This document shows positions 43,201 to 55,254 of a DNA stretch of 64,000 bases, piece after piece. A program made the translations under genes and the position numbers. Location of the stretch: positions 5,231,001 through 5,295,000 of the forward strand of contig NC_072795.1 of the NCBI RefSeq assembly GCF_028583425.1. Direction: 5' to 3'. How positions within the stretch are numbered: position 1 is the stretch's first letter; every line of letters starts with the position of its first letter. The stretch is from Eublepharis macularius (Eukaryota; Chordata; Lepidosauria; Squamata; Eublepharidae). The notes below the pieces were generated by a model that saw only the letters and a list, made by a program, of their open reading frames with translations, made no database searches and was not told where the DNA came from.

Positions 43201-46200
43201 CTGGTTCGGTTGTGGAAGCGTACGGTATTGATGTGCTTTCCAGTGTTGTTGTGGAAGCAGAGAGTGTGGATGTGGTTTCTGGTTCTGTTGTGGAAGCAAA
43301 GGATGTTGATGTGCTTTCTGGGGCTGTTGTGGAGACTAAAGGTATTGCTGTGATGTCCACTGGCGCTGTGGAAGTGGAGGGTGTGAATGTGGTTCCTGGT
43401 GCTGTTGTGAGTGCTGTGGAGGAAGCAAAGGGTGTTGATCCAGTTTCCGGTGCTGATGTGGAAGTGGACGGTGTGGATGTGATTTCAGGTGCTGCTGTTG
43501 AAGTGAAGGGTGTTGATTTGTTTTCCAGTGCTATTGTGGAAACAAACGGTGTTGATGTGATTTCTGCTTCTGTTGTGGAATCATAGGGTGTTGACGTGGT
43601 TTCCGGTGCTGCTGTGGAAGCCAATGGTTTTGAAGGGGTTTCTGGTGCTGCTGTGGAAGCTAATGATGTTGATGTGATTTCAGATGCTGTTGTGGAAGCG
43701 AATGGTGTTGATGTGATTTCGGGTGCTGTTGTGGAAGCGAATGGTGATAATGTATTTTCTTGTGGTGCTGTGGAAGGGAACGTTGTTGATGTGGTTTCTG
43801 ATGTTGCTGTGGAAGCCAATGGTGTTGACGTGGTTTCCGGTGCTGCTGTGGAAGCTAATGGTGTTGATGTGGATTCCGGTGCTGTTGTGGAAGCTAATGG
43901 TGTTGATGTGATTTCAGATGCTGTTGTGGAAGCAAATGGGGTGGATGTGCTTTCTGGTGCTGTTGTGGAAGCAAATGGTGATAATGAAGTTTCTTGTGGT
44001 GCTGTGGAAGCGAATGGTGTTGATGTGATTTCTGATGTTGCTGTGGAAGCCAATGGTGCGGAATCTAATGGTGTTGATGTGATTTCAGATGCTGTTGTGG
44101 AAGCAAATGGGGTGGATGTGGTTTCTGGTGCTGTTGTGGAAGTTAATGGTGATAATGTGGTTTCTTGTGGTGCTGTGGAAGTGAATGGTGTTGATGTGAT
44201 TTCTGATGTTGCTGTGGAAGCCAATGGTGTTGACGTGGTTTCCGGTGCTGCTGTGGAAGCCAATGGTGTTGACGTGGTATCCAGTGCTGCTGTGGAAGCT
44301 AATGGTGTTGATGTGGTTTCCGGTGCTGCTGTGGAAGCTAATGGTGTTGATGTGGTTTCCGGTGCTGCTGTGGAAACCAATCGTGTTGACGTGATTTCCT
44401 GTGCTGATGTGGAAGTTAATGAAGTTGATGTGCTTTCTGGTGCTGTTGTGGAAGCGAACAGTGTTAATGTGGCTTCTGATGTTGCTGTGGAAGCCAATGG
44501 TGTTGACTTGGTTTCTGATGTTGCTGTGGAAGCTAACGGTGTTGATGTGATTTCAGATGCTGTTGTGGAAGCAAATGGGGTGGACGTGGTTTCTGATGTT
44601 GCTGTGGAAGCCAATGGTGTTGATGTGGTTTCTGATGTTGCTGTGGAAGCGAACGGTGTTGATGTGATTTCAGATGCTGTTGTGGAAGCAAATGGGGTGG
44701 ACGTGGTTTCTGGTGCTATTGTGGAAGTGAATGGTGATAATGCGGTTTCCGGTGCTGCTGTGGAAGCCAATGGTGTTGACATGATTTCCGGTGCTGATGT
44801 GGAAGTTAATGTTCTTGATGTGGTTTCCGGTGATGTTGTGGAAGCGAATGGTGTTGATGTGGTTTCTGATGTTGCTGTGGAAGCCAACGGTGTTGACGTG
44901 GTTTCCGGTGCTGTTGTGGAAGCGAACGGTGTTGATGTGGTTTCTGATGTTACTGTGTAAGCCAATGGTGTTGACGTGGTTTCTGATGTTGCTGTGGAAG
45001 CTAACGGTGTTGATGTGCTTTCAGATGCTGTTGTGGAAGCAAATGGGGTGGACGTGGTTTCTGGTGCTATTGTGGAAGCGAATGGTGATAATGCGGTTTC
45101 CGGTGCTGCTGTGGAAGCGAATGATGATAATGTGGTTTCTGATGTTGCTTTGGAAGCCAATGGTGTTGACGTGGTTTCCGGTGCTGTTGTGGAAACGAAC
45201 GGTGTTGATGTGGTTTCCGGTGATGCTGTGGAAGCGAATGGTGATAATGTGGTTTCTGATGTTGCTGTGGAAGCCAGTGGTGTTGACGTGGTTTCCAGTG
45301 CTGCTGTGGAAGCTAATGGTGTTGATGTGTTTTCCGGTGCTGCTGTGGAAGCAAATGGTGTTGATGTGGTTTCTGATGTTGCTGTGGAAGCCAATGGTGT
45401 TGACGTGATTTCCGGTGCTGATGTGGAAGTTAATGATGTTGATGTGGTTTCTGGTGCTGTTGTGGAAGCGAACGGTGTTGATGTGGTTTCTGATATTGCT
45501 GTGGAAGCCAATGGTGTTGACGTGGTTTCCGGTGCTGTTGTGGAAGCTAACGGTGTTGATGTGATTTCAGATGCTGTTGTGGAAGCAAATGGGGTGGATG
45601 TGGTTTCTGGTGCTATTGTGGAAGCGAATGGTGATAATGTGGTTTCCGGTGCTGCCGTGGAAGGCAATGGTGTTGACGTGGTTTCCGGTGCTGCTGTGGA
45701 AGCCAATCGTGTTGACGTGATTTCCGGTGCTGATGTGAAAGTTAATGATGTTGATGTGCTTTCTGGTGATGTTGTGGAAGCGACCGGTGTTGATTTGGTT
45801 TCTGATGTTGCTGTGGAAGCCAATGGTGTTGATGTGGTTTCCGGTGCTGTTGTGTAAGCTAACGGTGTTGATGTGATTTCTGGTGCTATTGTGGAAGTGA
45901 ATGGTGATAATGTGGTTTCTTGTGGTGCTGTGGAAGACAATGGTGTTGACGTGTGTTCCGGTGCTGTTGTGGAAGCAAATTGAGTGGATGTGGTTTCTGG
46001 TGCTATTGTGGAAGCGAATGGTGATAATGTGGTTTCTTGTGGTGCTGTGGAAGAGAATGGTGTTGACGTGGTTTCTGGTGCTGTTATGGAAGCTAATGGT
46101 GTTGATGTGGTTTCTGGTGCTGTTGTGGAAGCAAATGGGGTGGATGTGGTTTCTGGTGCTGTTGTGGAAGCGAATTGTGATAATGTGGTTTCTTGTGGTG

Positions 46201-49200
46201 CTGGGGAAGTGAATGGTGTTGATGTGATTTCTGATGTTGCTGTGGAAGCCAATGGTGTTGACATGGTTTCCGGTGCTGCTGCGGAAGCCAATCGTGTTGA
46301 CGTGATTTCCGGTGCTGATGTGGAAGTTAATGATGTTGATGTGCTTTCTGGTGATGTTGTGGAAGCGACCGGTGTTGATTTGGTTTCTGATGTTGCTGTG
46401 GAAGCCAATGGTGTTGATGTGGTTTCCGGTGCTGTTGTGTAAGTGAATGGTGATAATGTGGTTTCTTGTGGTGCTGTGGAAGACAATGGTGTTGACGTGT
46501 GTTCCGGTGCTGTTGTGGAAGCAAATTGAGTGGATGTGGTTTCTGGTGCTATTGTGGAAGCGAATGGTGATAATATGGTTTCTCGTGGTGCTGTGGAAGA
46601 GAATGGTGTTGACGTGGTTTCTGGTGCTGTTATGGAAGCTAATGGTGTTGATGTGGTTGCTGGTGCTGTTGTGGAAGCAAATGGGGTGGATGTGGTTTCT
46701 GGTGCTGTTGTGGAAGCGAATTGTGATAATGTGGTTTCTTGTGGTGCTGGGGAAGTGAATGGTGTTGATGTGATTTCTGATGTTGCTGTGGAAGCCAATG
46801 GTGTTGACGTGGTTTCCGGTGCTGATGTGGAAGTTAACGGCGTTGATGTGATTTCCGGTGCTGTTGTGGAAGCCAATGGTGTTGACGTGATTTCCAGTGC
46901 TGATGTGGAAGTTAATGATTTTGATGTGGTTTCTGGGGATGTTGTGGAAGCAAATGGTGTTGATGTGGTTTCTGATGTTGCTCTGGAAGCCAATGGTGTT
47001 GACGTGGTTTCAGATGCTGTTGTGGAAGCCAATGGTGTTGACGTGGTTTCTGGTGCTGCTGTGGAAGCTAATGATGTTGATGTGATTTCTGGTGCTGTTG
47101 TGGAAGCAAATGGGGTGGATGCGGTTTCTGGTGCTGTTGTGGAAGCGAATGGTGATAATGTGGTTTCCGGTGCTGCTGTGGAAGCCAATGGTGTTGACGT
47201 GGTTTCCAGTGCTGCTGTGGAAGCCAATGGTGTTGACGTGGTTTCCAGTGTTGCTGTGGAAGGAAATCGTGGTAATGTGGTTTCTGGTGCTGTTGTGGAA
47301 GCAAATGGGGTGGATGTGGTTTCTGGTGCTGTTGGGGAAGCGAATGGTGATAATGTGGTTTCTTGTGGTGCTGTGGAAGCGAACAGTGTTGATGTGTTTT
47401 CCGGTGCTGCCGTGGAAGCGAACGGTGTTGACATGTTTTCCGGTGCTGCTGTGGAAGCGAACAGTGTTGACGTGGTTTCCGGTGCTATTGTGGAAGTGAA
47501 TGGTGATAATGCGGTTTCCGGTGCTGCTGTGGAAGCCAATGGTGTTGACATGATTTCCGGTGCTGATGTGGAAGTTAATGTTCTTGATGTGGTTTCCGGT
47601 GATGTTGTGGAAGCAAATGGTGTTGATGTGGTTTCTGATGTTGCTGTGGAAGCCAATGGTGTTGACGTGGTTTCCGGTGCTGTTGTGGAAGTGAACGGTG
47701 TTGATGTGGTTTCTGATGTTGCTGTGGAAGCCAATGGTGTTGACGTGGTTTCTGATGTTGCTGTGGAAGCTAACGGTGTTGATGTGATTTCAGATGCTGT
47801 TGTGGAAGCAAATGGGGTGGACGTGGTTTCTGGTGCTATTGTGGAAGCGAATGGTGATAATGCGGTTTCCGGTGCTGCTGTGGAAGCGAATGGTGATAAT
47901 GTGGTTTCTGATGTTGCTGTGGAAGCCAATGGTGTTGACATGGTTTCCGGTGCTGATGTGGAAGTTAACGGCGTTGATGTTATTTCCGGTGCTGTTGTGG
48001 AAGCCAATGGTGTTGACGTGGTTTCCGGTGCTGCTGTGGAAGTTAATGATGTTGATGTGCTTTCTGGTGATGTTGTGGAAGCGACCGGTGTTGATTTGGT
48101 TTCTGATGTTGCTGTGGAAGCCAATGGTGTTGATGTGGTTTCCGGTGCTGTTGTGTAAGCTAACGGTGTTGATGTGATTTCTGGTGCTATTGTGGAAGTG
48201 AATGGTGATAATGTGGTTTCTTGTGGTGCTGTGGAAAACAATGGTGTTGACGTGTGTTCCGGTGCTGTTGTGGAAGCAAATTGAGTGGATGTGGTTTCTG
48301 GTGCTATTGTGGAAGCGAATGGTGATAATGTGGTTTCTTGTGGTGCTGTGGAAGAGAATGGTGTTGACGTGGTTTCTGGTGCTGTTATGGAAGCTAATGG
48401 TGTTGATGTGGTTTCTGGTGCTGTTGTGGAAGCAAATGGGGTGGATGTGGTTTCTGGTGCTGTTGTGGAAGCGAATTGTGATAATGTGGTTTCTTGTGGT
48501 GCTGGGGAAGTGAATGGTGTTGATGTGATTTCTGATGTTGCTGTGGAAGCCAATGGTGTTGACGTGGTTTCCGGTGCTGATGTGGAAGTTAACGGCGTTG
48601 ATGTGATTTCCGGTGCTGTTGTGGAAGCCAATGGTGTTGACGTGATTTCCGGTGCTGATGTGGAAGTTAATGATTTTGATGTGGTTTCTGGGGATGTTGT
48701 GGAAGCGAATGGTGTTGATGTGGTTTCTGATGTTGCTCTGGAAGCCAATGGTGTTGACGTGGTTTCAGATGCTGTTGTGGAAGCCAATGGTGTTGACGTG
48801 GTTTCTGGTGCTGCTGTGGAAGCTAATGATGTTGATGTGATTTCTGGTGCTGTTGTGGAAGCAAATGGGGTGGATGCGGTTTCTGGTGCTGTTGTGGAAG
48901 CGAATGGTGATAATGTGGTTTCCGGTGCTGCTGTGGAAGCCAATGGTGTTGACGTGGTTTCCAGTGCTGCTGTGGAAGCTAATGGTGTTGATGTGTTTTC
49001 CGGTGCTGCTGTGGAAGTTAATGATGTTGATGTGGTTTCTGGTGCTGTTGTGGAAGCGAACGGTGTTGATGTGGTTTCTGATATTGCTGTGGAAGCCAAT
49101 GGTGTTGACGTGGTTTCCGGTGCTGTTGTGGAAGCTAACGGTGTTGATGTGATTTCAGATGCTGTTGTGGAAGCAAATGGGGTGGATGTTGTTTCTGGTG

Positions 49201-50223
49201 CTATTGTGGAAGCGAATGGTGATAATGTGGTTTCCGGTGCTGCCGTGGAAGGCAATGGTGTTGACGTGGTTTCCGGTGCTGCTGTGGAAGCCAATCGTGT
49301 TGACGTGATTTCCGGTGCTGATGTGAAAGTTAATGATGTTGATGTGCTTTCTGGTGATGTTGTGGAAGCGACCGGTGTTGATTTGGTTTCTGATGTTGCT
49401 GTGGAAGCCAATGGTGTTGATGTGGTTTCCGGTGCTGTTGTGTAAGCTAACGGTGTTGATGTGATTTCTGGTGCTATTGTGGAAGTGAATGGTGATAATG
49501 TGGTTTCTTGTGGTGCTGTGGAAGACAATGGTGTTGACGTGTGTTCCGGTGCTGTTGTGGAAGCAAATTGAGTGGATGTGGTTTCTGGTGCTATTGTGGA
49601 AGCTATTGTGGAAGTGAATGGTGATAATGCGGTTTCCGGTGCTGCTGTGGAAGCCAATGGTGTTGACATGATTTCCAGTGCTGATGTGGAAGTTAATGTT
49701 CTTGATGTGGTTTCCGGTGCTGCTGTGGAAGCCAATGGTGTTGACGTGGTTTCCAGTGCTGCTGTGGAAGCCAATGGTGTTGACGTGGTTTCCTGTGCTG
49801 CTGTGGAAGCGAATGGTGTTGACATGTTTTCCGGTGCTGCTGTGGAAGCCAATGGTGTTGACGTGGTTTCTGGTGCTGCTGTGGAAGCGAACGGTGTTGA
49901 CGTGGTTTCCTGTGCTGCTGTGGAAGCAAATGGTGTTGACGTGGTTTCCGGTGTTGCTGTGGAAGACAATGGTGTTGACGTGGTTTCCTGTGCTGCTGTG
50001 GAAGCGAATGGTGTTGATGTGGTTTCTGATGTTGCTGTGGAATCAAAGGGTGTTGATGTTGTTTCTACTTCTCTTGTAGAAGTGAGGGGTTGTGTTGTGT
50101 TTTCTAGTGGTGTTGGGGAAGCAAGTGATGTTGGCGATGTTTCTGCTTCTGTTGTGGAAGCGAGATTTGCTGATGTGATTCCTGTTTCTGTTGTGGATGT
50201 GGCTTCTGATGTTTCTGTGGAAG
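40210..50223 (-). CDS. Gene 2 exon 2: giant Thr/Ser/Pro mucin domain (about 3,340 residues)
   Basis: A 10,014-bp open frame is made almost wholly of a 13-residue unit of the type ETTSTPLASTAAP, about 250 copies. Such PTS domains carry dense O-linked glycans in mucins. The 5' boundary must be one of three AGs (exon starts 50223, 50214 or 50205), all phase 1, because a stop lies in frame just upstream of the first Met codon at 50239. The 3' boundary is the donor TCGG|GTAAGC (last base 40210), phase 1. The last 300 or so residues (about 41.2-40.2 kb) drift into non-repeated Thr/Ser-rich sequence. I see no cysteine, von Willebrand domain or EGF domain here, which argues against a gel-forming mucin of the MUC2/5 type. 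The function is inferred to be that of a secreted, heavily glycosylated mucin. The plus-strand open frames over this exon (up to 542 codons, VEANGVDVVSGA type) are antisense shadows. Confidence 0.85.
41200..50150 (-). repeat. 39-bp (13-aa) coding tandem repeat array of gene 2 with higher-order duplications
   Basis: The 39-bp unit is repeated roughly 225-250 times with divergence between neighbours. Superimposed are long blocks repeated at exact multiples of 39 bp; matching segments are offset by 585, 1,755, 2,301 and 3,588 bp (15, 45, 59 and 92 units). The 1,755-bp offset relates about 46530-47200 to 48285-48955. The 3' (C-terminal) half is more divergent and contains Glu-Pro-Glu, Thr-Ala-Leu and Lys-containing variants. 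Confidence 0.9.
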
Positions 50224-50536
50224 CTAATGGTATGGACATGGTTTGATTTATTTATAAGTATACAGGATTAATAAGCCGCAGGCTGTATTTTACTGCCAGT
50301 CAGCCATTGTCAGCCTCCTCTTGTAACTCAACCTGTTCTTCCTCCTCCCTCATCTCCCACCAGCAAGAAAGTCATGACCCATTTATAAGTCCGACTCCTG
50401 ACCCACACTTTAAGCACAGCAAAGACTGGCTAGCCTATAGTTTAGAACATAAGAAGAACCTTGCTAGATCAGACCCATAGCCGATCTTGTCCTTCTTCCT
50501 GTAGGGACTGTTCTTGGATCACCCGTTCACTTTCAG
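50224..50536 (-). other. Gene 2 intron 1, distal part
   Basis: A/T-rich before the exon 2 acceptor; the pyrimidine tract is weak. Confidence 0.4.
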
Positions 50537-50544
50537 GATATAAG

Positions 50545-50742
50545 ATCCAGAGGAGTTAGCCGTGTTAGTCTGTAGTTGCAAAACAGTAAAGAGTCCAGTA
50601 GCACCTTTAAGACTAACCAACTTTATTGTAGCATAAGCTTTCGAGAACCACAGGTCTCTTCGTCAGGTGCATGCATGCATCTGACGAAGAGAGCTATGGT
50701 TCTCGAAAGCTTATGCTGCAATAAAGTTGGTTAGTCTTAAAC
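50545..50742 (+). mobile_element. AGATCCAGAGGAGTTAGC fold-back element with exact 8-bp TSD
   Basis: Flanked by GATATAAG at 50537-50544 and 50743-50750. Inner arms CTAACCAACTTTATTGTAGC and inverse fold around TGCATGCATG. In gene 2 intron 1. Confidence 0.85.
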
Positions 50743-50750
50743 GATATAAG

Positions 50751-52333
50751 ATGCGGTCTTTCACTGAGTCAGTCCATTGGTCCATTCAGCCCAGAACCAT
50801 AAACTCCGATGGGGCAGGCCGGGCAAATGGAACGGAACAGGCAACCCTGACCAGGCACAGAGAGGGATCAAATGAGATAGCCAGCAAGTCCTGTGGCCAC
50901 TCACTGCTCTCTCCATGTGCCTCTCTCGACTCTGGTTTGGCTGCTGTGTGGCAGAAGCACCGGGTCCCTATTCAGGGGCTGATTGGGCTCTGGGGCCTCG
51001 AGATGCTGACCCCTGATTTCTGCCAAACAACAAGAAACCCACACCAGGGAAAGATTAAGTGAATAATATTTCTTAAATGCACTTAATGCAAATATTTCTC
51101 AATTGCTATACTTAATGCAAAAATAATGATCAACTCTCATACAATATTTTCAAAAGACATATCATAATACACCCTTCAAGGTGATATTCAATGTCCCAGT
51201 GTCCAGAGGGGTGCACTTTGTAAGCCCCCCCCGAGTCTTTAACGATGATTCTCCGTGTTGCAGACAGAAATCCGTCTGGTGTAGCAGACAGAAATCCATC
51301 TGTGTCTCCAATCAGTGTCCAGAGGGGTGCACTTTGTAAGCCCCCCAGAGTCTTTGTACAGACAGAAATACGTCTGTACAAGCTGCCAGCAAAATTAGCT
51401 TGTTTTGTGTGACGCCCACTTCCTCAGGGGCCAGTCAAACGACCACCACACAAGCAATATTCAAAGAATCACCGAAGAAACTCTCACGTGCATACAATTC
51501 AGCGCACTCATCAGTGATTGGAGTTTACTTGTGGGGAAAGCCTCTTTACTTTTGGATCCCTGAGTTCTGGGCATTTTTCTCCATGAGAGATATGAAGAGC
51601 AACGCCAGGAAAAAGTGGCATTACGGGGGAGGAAGTTACACCAACTTCAAAATTGACTCTCAGCCAGAGAATTCTCCTGCAAAGGTTCTTGCTACCCATC
51701 TCAGGAAGACAATTTACCAGCAGAAGCCATTTCAATACTACATGAAGCATGCGCCAAATGCTTTGGAGATTTCTAGATCTCCTTCCAAGGATTTCACTGT
51801 CTCCCAGAGCAAAATACAGTCCTGGCACTTGTTGCTCAGCCGCCAAAGCTGCTGAAATCCCATCAGGCAGGTAACAAACTAAGTCACACAAGGAAGTCGT
51901 CCGTTCCTGTTATGCAGGCCGGGAAGGGTTTTTCCTCTGCCTCTTCCATTGCAAACGACTCATCTGTTACTTGAAATGAGAAGCTCGTTACACCTTTTAA
52001 TTGATCCTAAAATCAGAATGGAAGTGTTTAATTCCACTACACCTTACGAAGCACTTCCATGCCCTCTGTTTTTTTAAAAAATTGCTTTTGAGTTAGATCA
52101 TCTCCTCCTATGAATTTGTCCCTTTTAGAAACAATCATTGCCCCGTCTTCCTTTTTCTTTTCTATCGCCTGAGTTTACAGCAGGTGCAATCCTGAAATAA
52201 AGCTAATCAACTGCTACACAACACTGGGCAGAGTCTGCCATGACGGCCTCCTCAGATTGCCAGCCTCTTCTTGCACAACCTGCTTCCGTGTATTTCCCGG
52301 CAAGAACCTGCTGGAGTTCCATCAAGGACTTAC
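50751..52333 (-). other. Gene 2 intron 1, proximal part
   Basis: A repeated segment GTGTCCAGAGGGGTGCACTT (51200 and 51312) with CAGACAGAAATCCGTCTG nearby suggests a repeat element at about 51170-51430. A plus-strand open frame of 151 codons at 51400-51855 has no start context, splice sites or recognisable domain. Confidence 0.4.
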
Positions 52334-52400
52334 CACAAATCCCGGCATTCTGGAGCCACAATAGTAAAACGGACACCCCAGCGAACCAGTGGCGAGCCAT
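52334..52400 (-). CDS. Gene 2 exon 1: signal peptide of secreted mucin-like protein
   Basis: The ATG has a good Kozak context (GGCATGG). It encodes MARHWFAG, then VSVLLLWLQNAGIC, a typical cleavable signal peptide with a short basic n-region and Leu/Val core. The exon stops at G|GTAAGT, a consensus donor in phase 1. Joined to the phase-1 acceptor at 50223 the next codon is GCT (Ala), giving ICA-STETS, a plausible cleavage site. A TATA-like box lies 131 bp upstream. Reading through the donor would give only about 40 more unrelated codons, supporting the splice. Confidence 0.8.
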
Positions 52401-52530
52401 GCCAGCTCTGCTTCTGTCTGCAGGGGCCAGGAGCCCGGACTGTCCTGTGAGCTGCCAGGCGCAGATATCCCTGTGTTGGAAATCCCTGCATTGTATTGAT
52501 TTTGATAGTGTGGTTTCAGAGGGCGGGGTG

Positions 52531-52538
52531 CTTTTAAG
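52531..52538 (-). promoter_or_regulatory. TATA-like box of mucin-like gene 2
   Basis: The minus strand reads CTTAAAAG followed by a GC-box-like CCCCGCCC. It sits about 131 bp upstream of the signal-peptide ATG (52400), almost the spacing seen at gene 1 (125 bp). The match to TATA consensus is imperfect, so this is a moderate call; a start site near 52505 is predicted. Confidence 0.45.
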
Positions 52539-52540
52539 AC

Positions 52541-53117
52541 AAAGGCTTTTCCTTCATGCCTTCTGACAATGAATGAGAAGTTTTCGTTTGGTATCTAAAA
52601 CAAGGTGCCACCCGAAATGCCCTAGTTCTCGGGTAGATCTCTATTGTGTGTGTGTGTGTTTGTATGGGTGGGGGCCAACTGAGGTGGCTCAGCGTTGAGG
52701 AAAAAGCGTTCTGTACATGCTCCAGACCCACTCTGCATTACTTTTACTTCACTTGTACAGATGAACCCAACACAGGCTGCATAACTGGAACACAAAAGGG
52801 ATTGCAAGGGGCAACCCGATTTCATGTTTAAGAAACTGCTGCAGGTTGCCGACTTTGAAATTTCAAAGTTTGAAAACAGATCCAGCCGTTGTTCTCGCTC
52901 CAAGACTCTGTTCAAATACTGTGAAAGTTTGTAGAAGGAGGTCTCTCCTGACTGAGCAGAAGGATCGAGTGAGCGTGAGAGGAAGAGTGACAGAGAGAGT
53001 GAGCTAGACAAGAAACAGTAAGAAAAAAATCAGCAAATTTTGAGTGTGCGAGGTGACGGAGGGAAAGTAGCTGTGGACAGCCGTGTGTTGGCCGAAGCAG
53101 CTTGGAATGCAGGATTT
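52541..53117. promoter_or_regulatory. Upstream region of gene 2
   Basis: Non-repetitive apart from a (GT)8 tract at 52646-52661. Candidate regulatory DNA; no factor site is certain. Confidence 0.35.
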
Positions 53118-53337
53118 ATTTATGATGTAGTGGTAAGAGTGTTGGACGAGGATCTGGGACATTCAGGTTCGAATCCCCGCTGTGCCATAAAGCTTGCTGG
53201 GTGACTTTGGGCCAGTCACACACACTCAGCTTAACCTACCTCACAGGGTTGTTGTGGAGAAAGAATGAAGGAAAGGAGAATTATGTAAGCCACCTTGGGT
53301 CCTCATTGGATAGAAAAGTTGGGTATAAACACAGCAG
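53118..53337 (+). mobile_element. tRNA-headed SINE, near full length
   Basis: A box TAGTGGTAAGAGTGTTGG, B box GGTTCGAATCC (53167-53177), body GCTGGGTGACTTTGGGCCAG, tail TTGGGTATAAACACAGCAG. Confidence 0.8.
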
Positions 53338-53449
<112 letters not shown>

Positions 53450-54540
53450 ATTTGCGTGCTGCCTTTTTGCCCAATAAGGCCACCAAGACGGCTAATAGTT
53501 TAAAAAATATATAAAAACATATAGAAACAGTTCATAAAAACAATTCAGAAACTAAAATATATAATAACAGCATATAAAACAGTAAGTAAAACATAAGACA
53601 GGAAGGTAGGGAAAACCAAGTGAAACAAAGAAGCTTTCCCCCGCTGGAAGACGGCAACAGAAGGGGATCTCACTCTCTGTGGACCTGCTATCTGGCAAGA
53701 GTGTTTCTTTGCCGCTGCATATGCACCCTTTGACTATGTCAAAGAAATGCCACTGGTCTGTTGTGCTCTCTCATCCATCAGGGGCCAACCTAGGCTTCCA
53801 TGACCTACTTATGAGCATCCAGAGATTTCTGGATAATTGCTGCTGGTGTCATGGCTGTGCCCCATCCATGCCATCAGTGGCTATACTACTGTTCTGTGCC
53901 TCGTTCTACAGAACCATTGTTAATGCTGTACCTTGATGTCATATTGCTAATGCCATAACTTGCCTTGCTTTCACAGGCCGCTGAAGCTGCAGGTGCCTTA
54001 TCAACTGCTGACCTTGTACACTGTCTGTTCTCATGAATAACGGAGTTTCATTTTTAATCTGCTGCTTGCTTAAGAGTCTAGACTTGATATGTAGACTATG
54101 CAGAGAAGTTATCACAAATGGTTCGCGCCAAAAGTTATGTTTTGCTGTTGGGAGGGGGGGACGAGTAATTGGGCTCTATAAGAAGAATGCTTTTCACACA
54201 CTTAGATATTCCTGTCAACTTTCTGGTCAACCTTTGGACCTGTCTATGAACATGACATGATTCCTGAAATAAAGCCTTTTCAACCAAGACCATGGAGTGC
54301 TTGCTGTGAGGGTACAGGGGTCTATCTGCCACAGCCTGTCATCCTTAGAACTGACAGCTGGACACAAAATGCCAAACAGCCAAAGAGTTTGGGAAGGTAT
54401 TGTAAGCCTCCAGTTCAGTGCAGGGAATCCAGATGCAACTGGCTTGAATACAGCAAGATTATCCTGTCCAATTGGTGAACCACAGACCTGGTTGCCAGCC
54501 GTAAAGCAAATATATGCAAATTAATCCGATCTGCATAAAT
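53450..54540. other. Intergenic DNA, nothing recognised
   Basis: Several open frames under 90 codons; none has coding character. Confidence 0.4.
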
Positions 54541-54715
54541 CCAGAGCTGGCGGGATGCAGCGGTTAGAGTGTTGGGCTGGGATATGGGCGGCATTGATTC
54601 GAATCCTCACTCTGCCACGGAAGCTTCCCGGATGAACTTGGGCCAGTCACACACACTCAGCCTAGCCTACCTCCCAGGGTTGACGTGAAGATAAAGAGAG
54701 GACACCAATGGAAGC
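54541..54715 (+). mobile_element. tRNA-headed SINE
   Basis: GCAGCGGTTAGAGTGTTGGG, TTGATTCGAATCCTCACTCTG, GGGCCAGTCACACACACTCAG; the tail is diverged. Confidence 0.75.
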
Positions 54716-55254
54716 AGAAGGAGCAGGAATGGAGCCTTCAGCCAGTGACAAAAACAGCGGCTCTTGGGGTGCAGGGGTGATTTTCAAGAGCTTCTCCGAT
54801 TCCACGTTTCAGGAGATTAATCCTTTGCATCTTTGGCTGGCATAACTGAAAGCAGAACCCAGATAAGAAATGCCAGAGGCGGCCTGTGATATGTTGTCGA
54901 ACACCCGGATTAGCGCGGATGACGCTGCTGAGCTTATTCGACAGCAACAACGAAAATTGTGAATAGCTCTTGAAATCTTGCCAGGTTTGCAGGAACAAAG
55001 GCCTTGCCTGTGACAATACCAGGAACTCGTCAAGAAAAAGGAGTTTTGTTTTGAGAAGGAGGGGAGGCCCTGATCGGAATATGAAGGGTGGCCTTATAGC
55101 ATCTGACCAAAGGTCTTTCTTGCCAGTTTTTCTTTTATTTTACAAACGTGAAGTAGGGCTGCCAATGGATTGGGGAAAAAACCAAGCCTGACCCACTCCT
55201 CTACTTTCAAGAGAAGCAAGAATCAGCCGGTGATAACTTTCAGGGCAGAAATGT
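54716..55254. other. Intergenic DNA, nothing recognised
   Basis: No repeat or exon seen. Confidence 0.4.

Noticed and set aside
43596..49445. Long plus-strand open frames (up to 542 codons, VEANGVDVVSGA type) across the gene 2 exon
   Set aside because: They are antisense to the mucin repeat. The 39-bp period keeps other frames open in step, they are broken by several stops, and have no signal peptide or splice context.
45000..49500. CRISPR-like array of regular 39-bp repeats
   Set aside because: No unique spacers; it is a coding tandem repeat in a vertebrate exon.
51400..51855. Plus-strand open frame of 151 codons
   Set aside because: No Kozak start, splice sites or recognisable domain. 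It overlaps an open frame on the other strand and begins in a probable repeat (ACGCCCACTTCCTCAGG).
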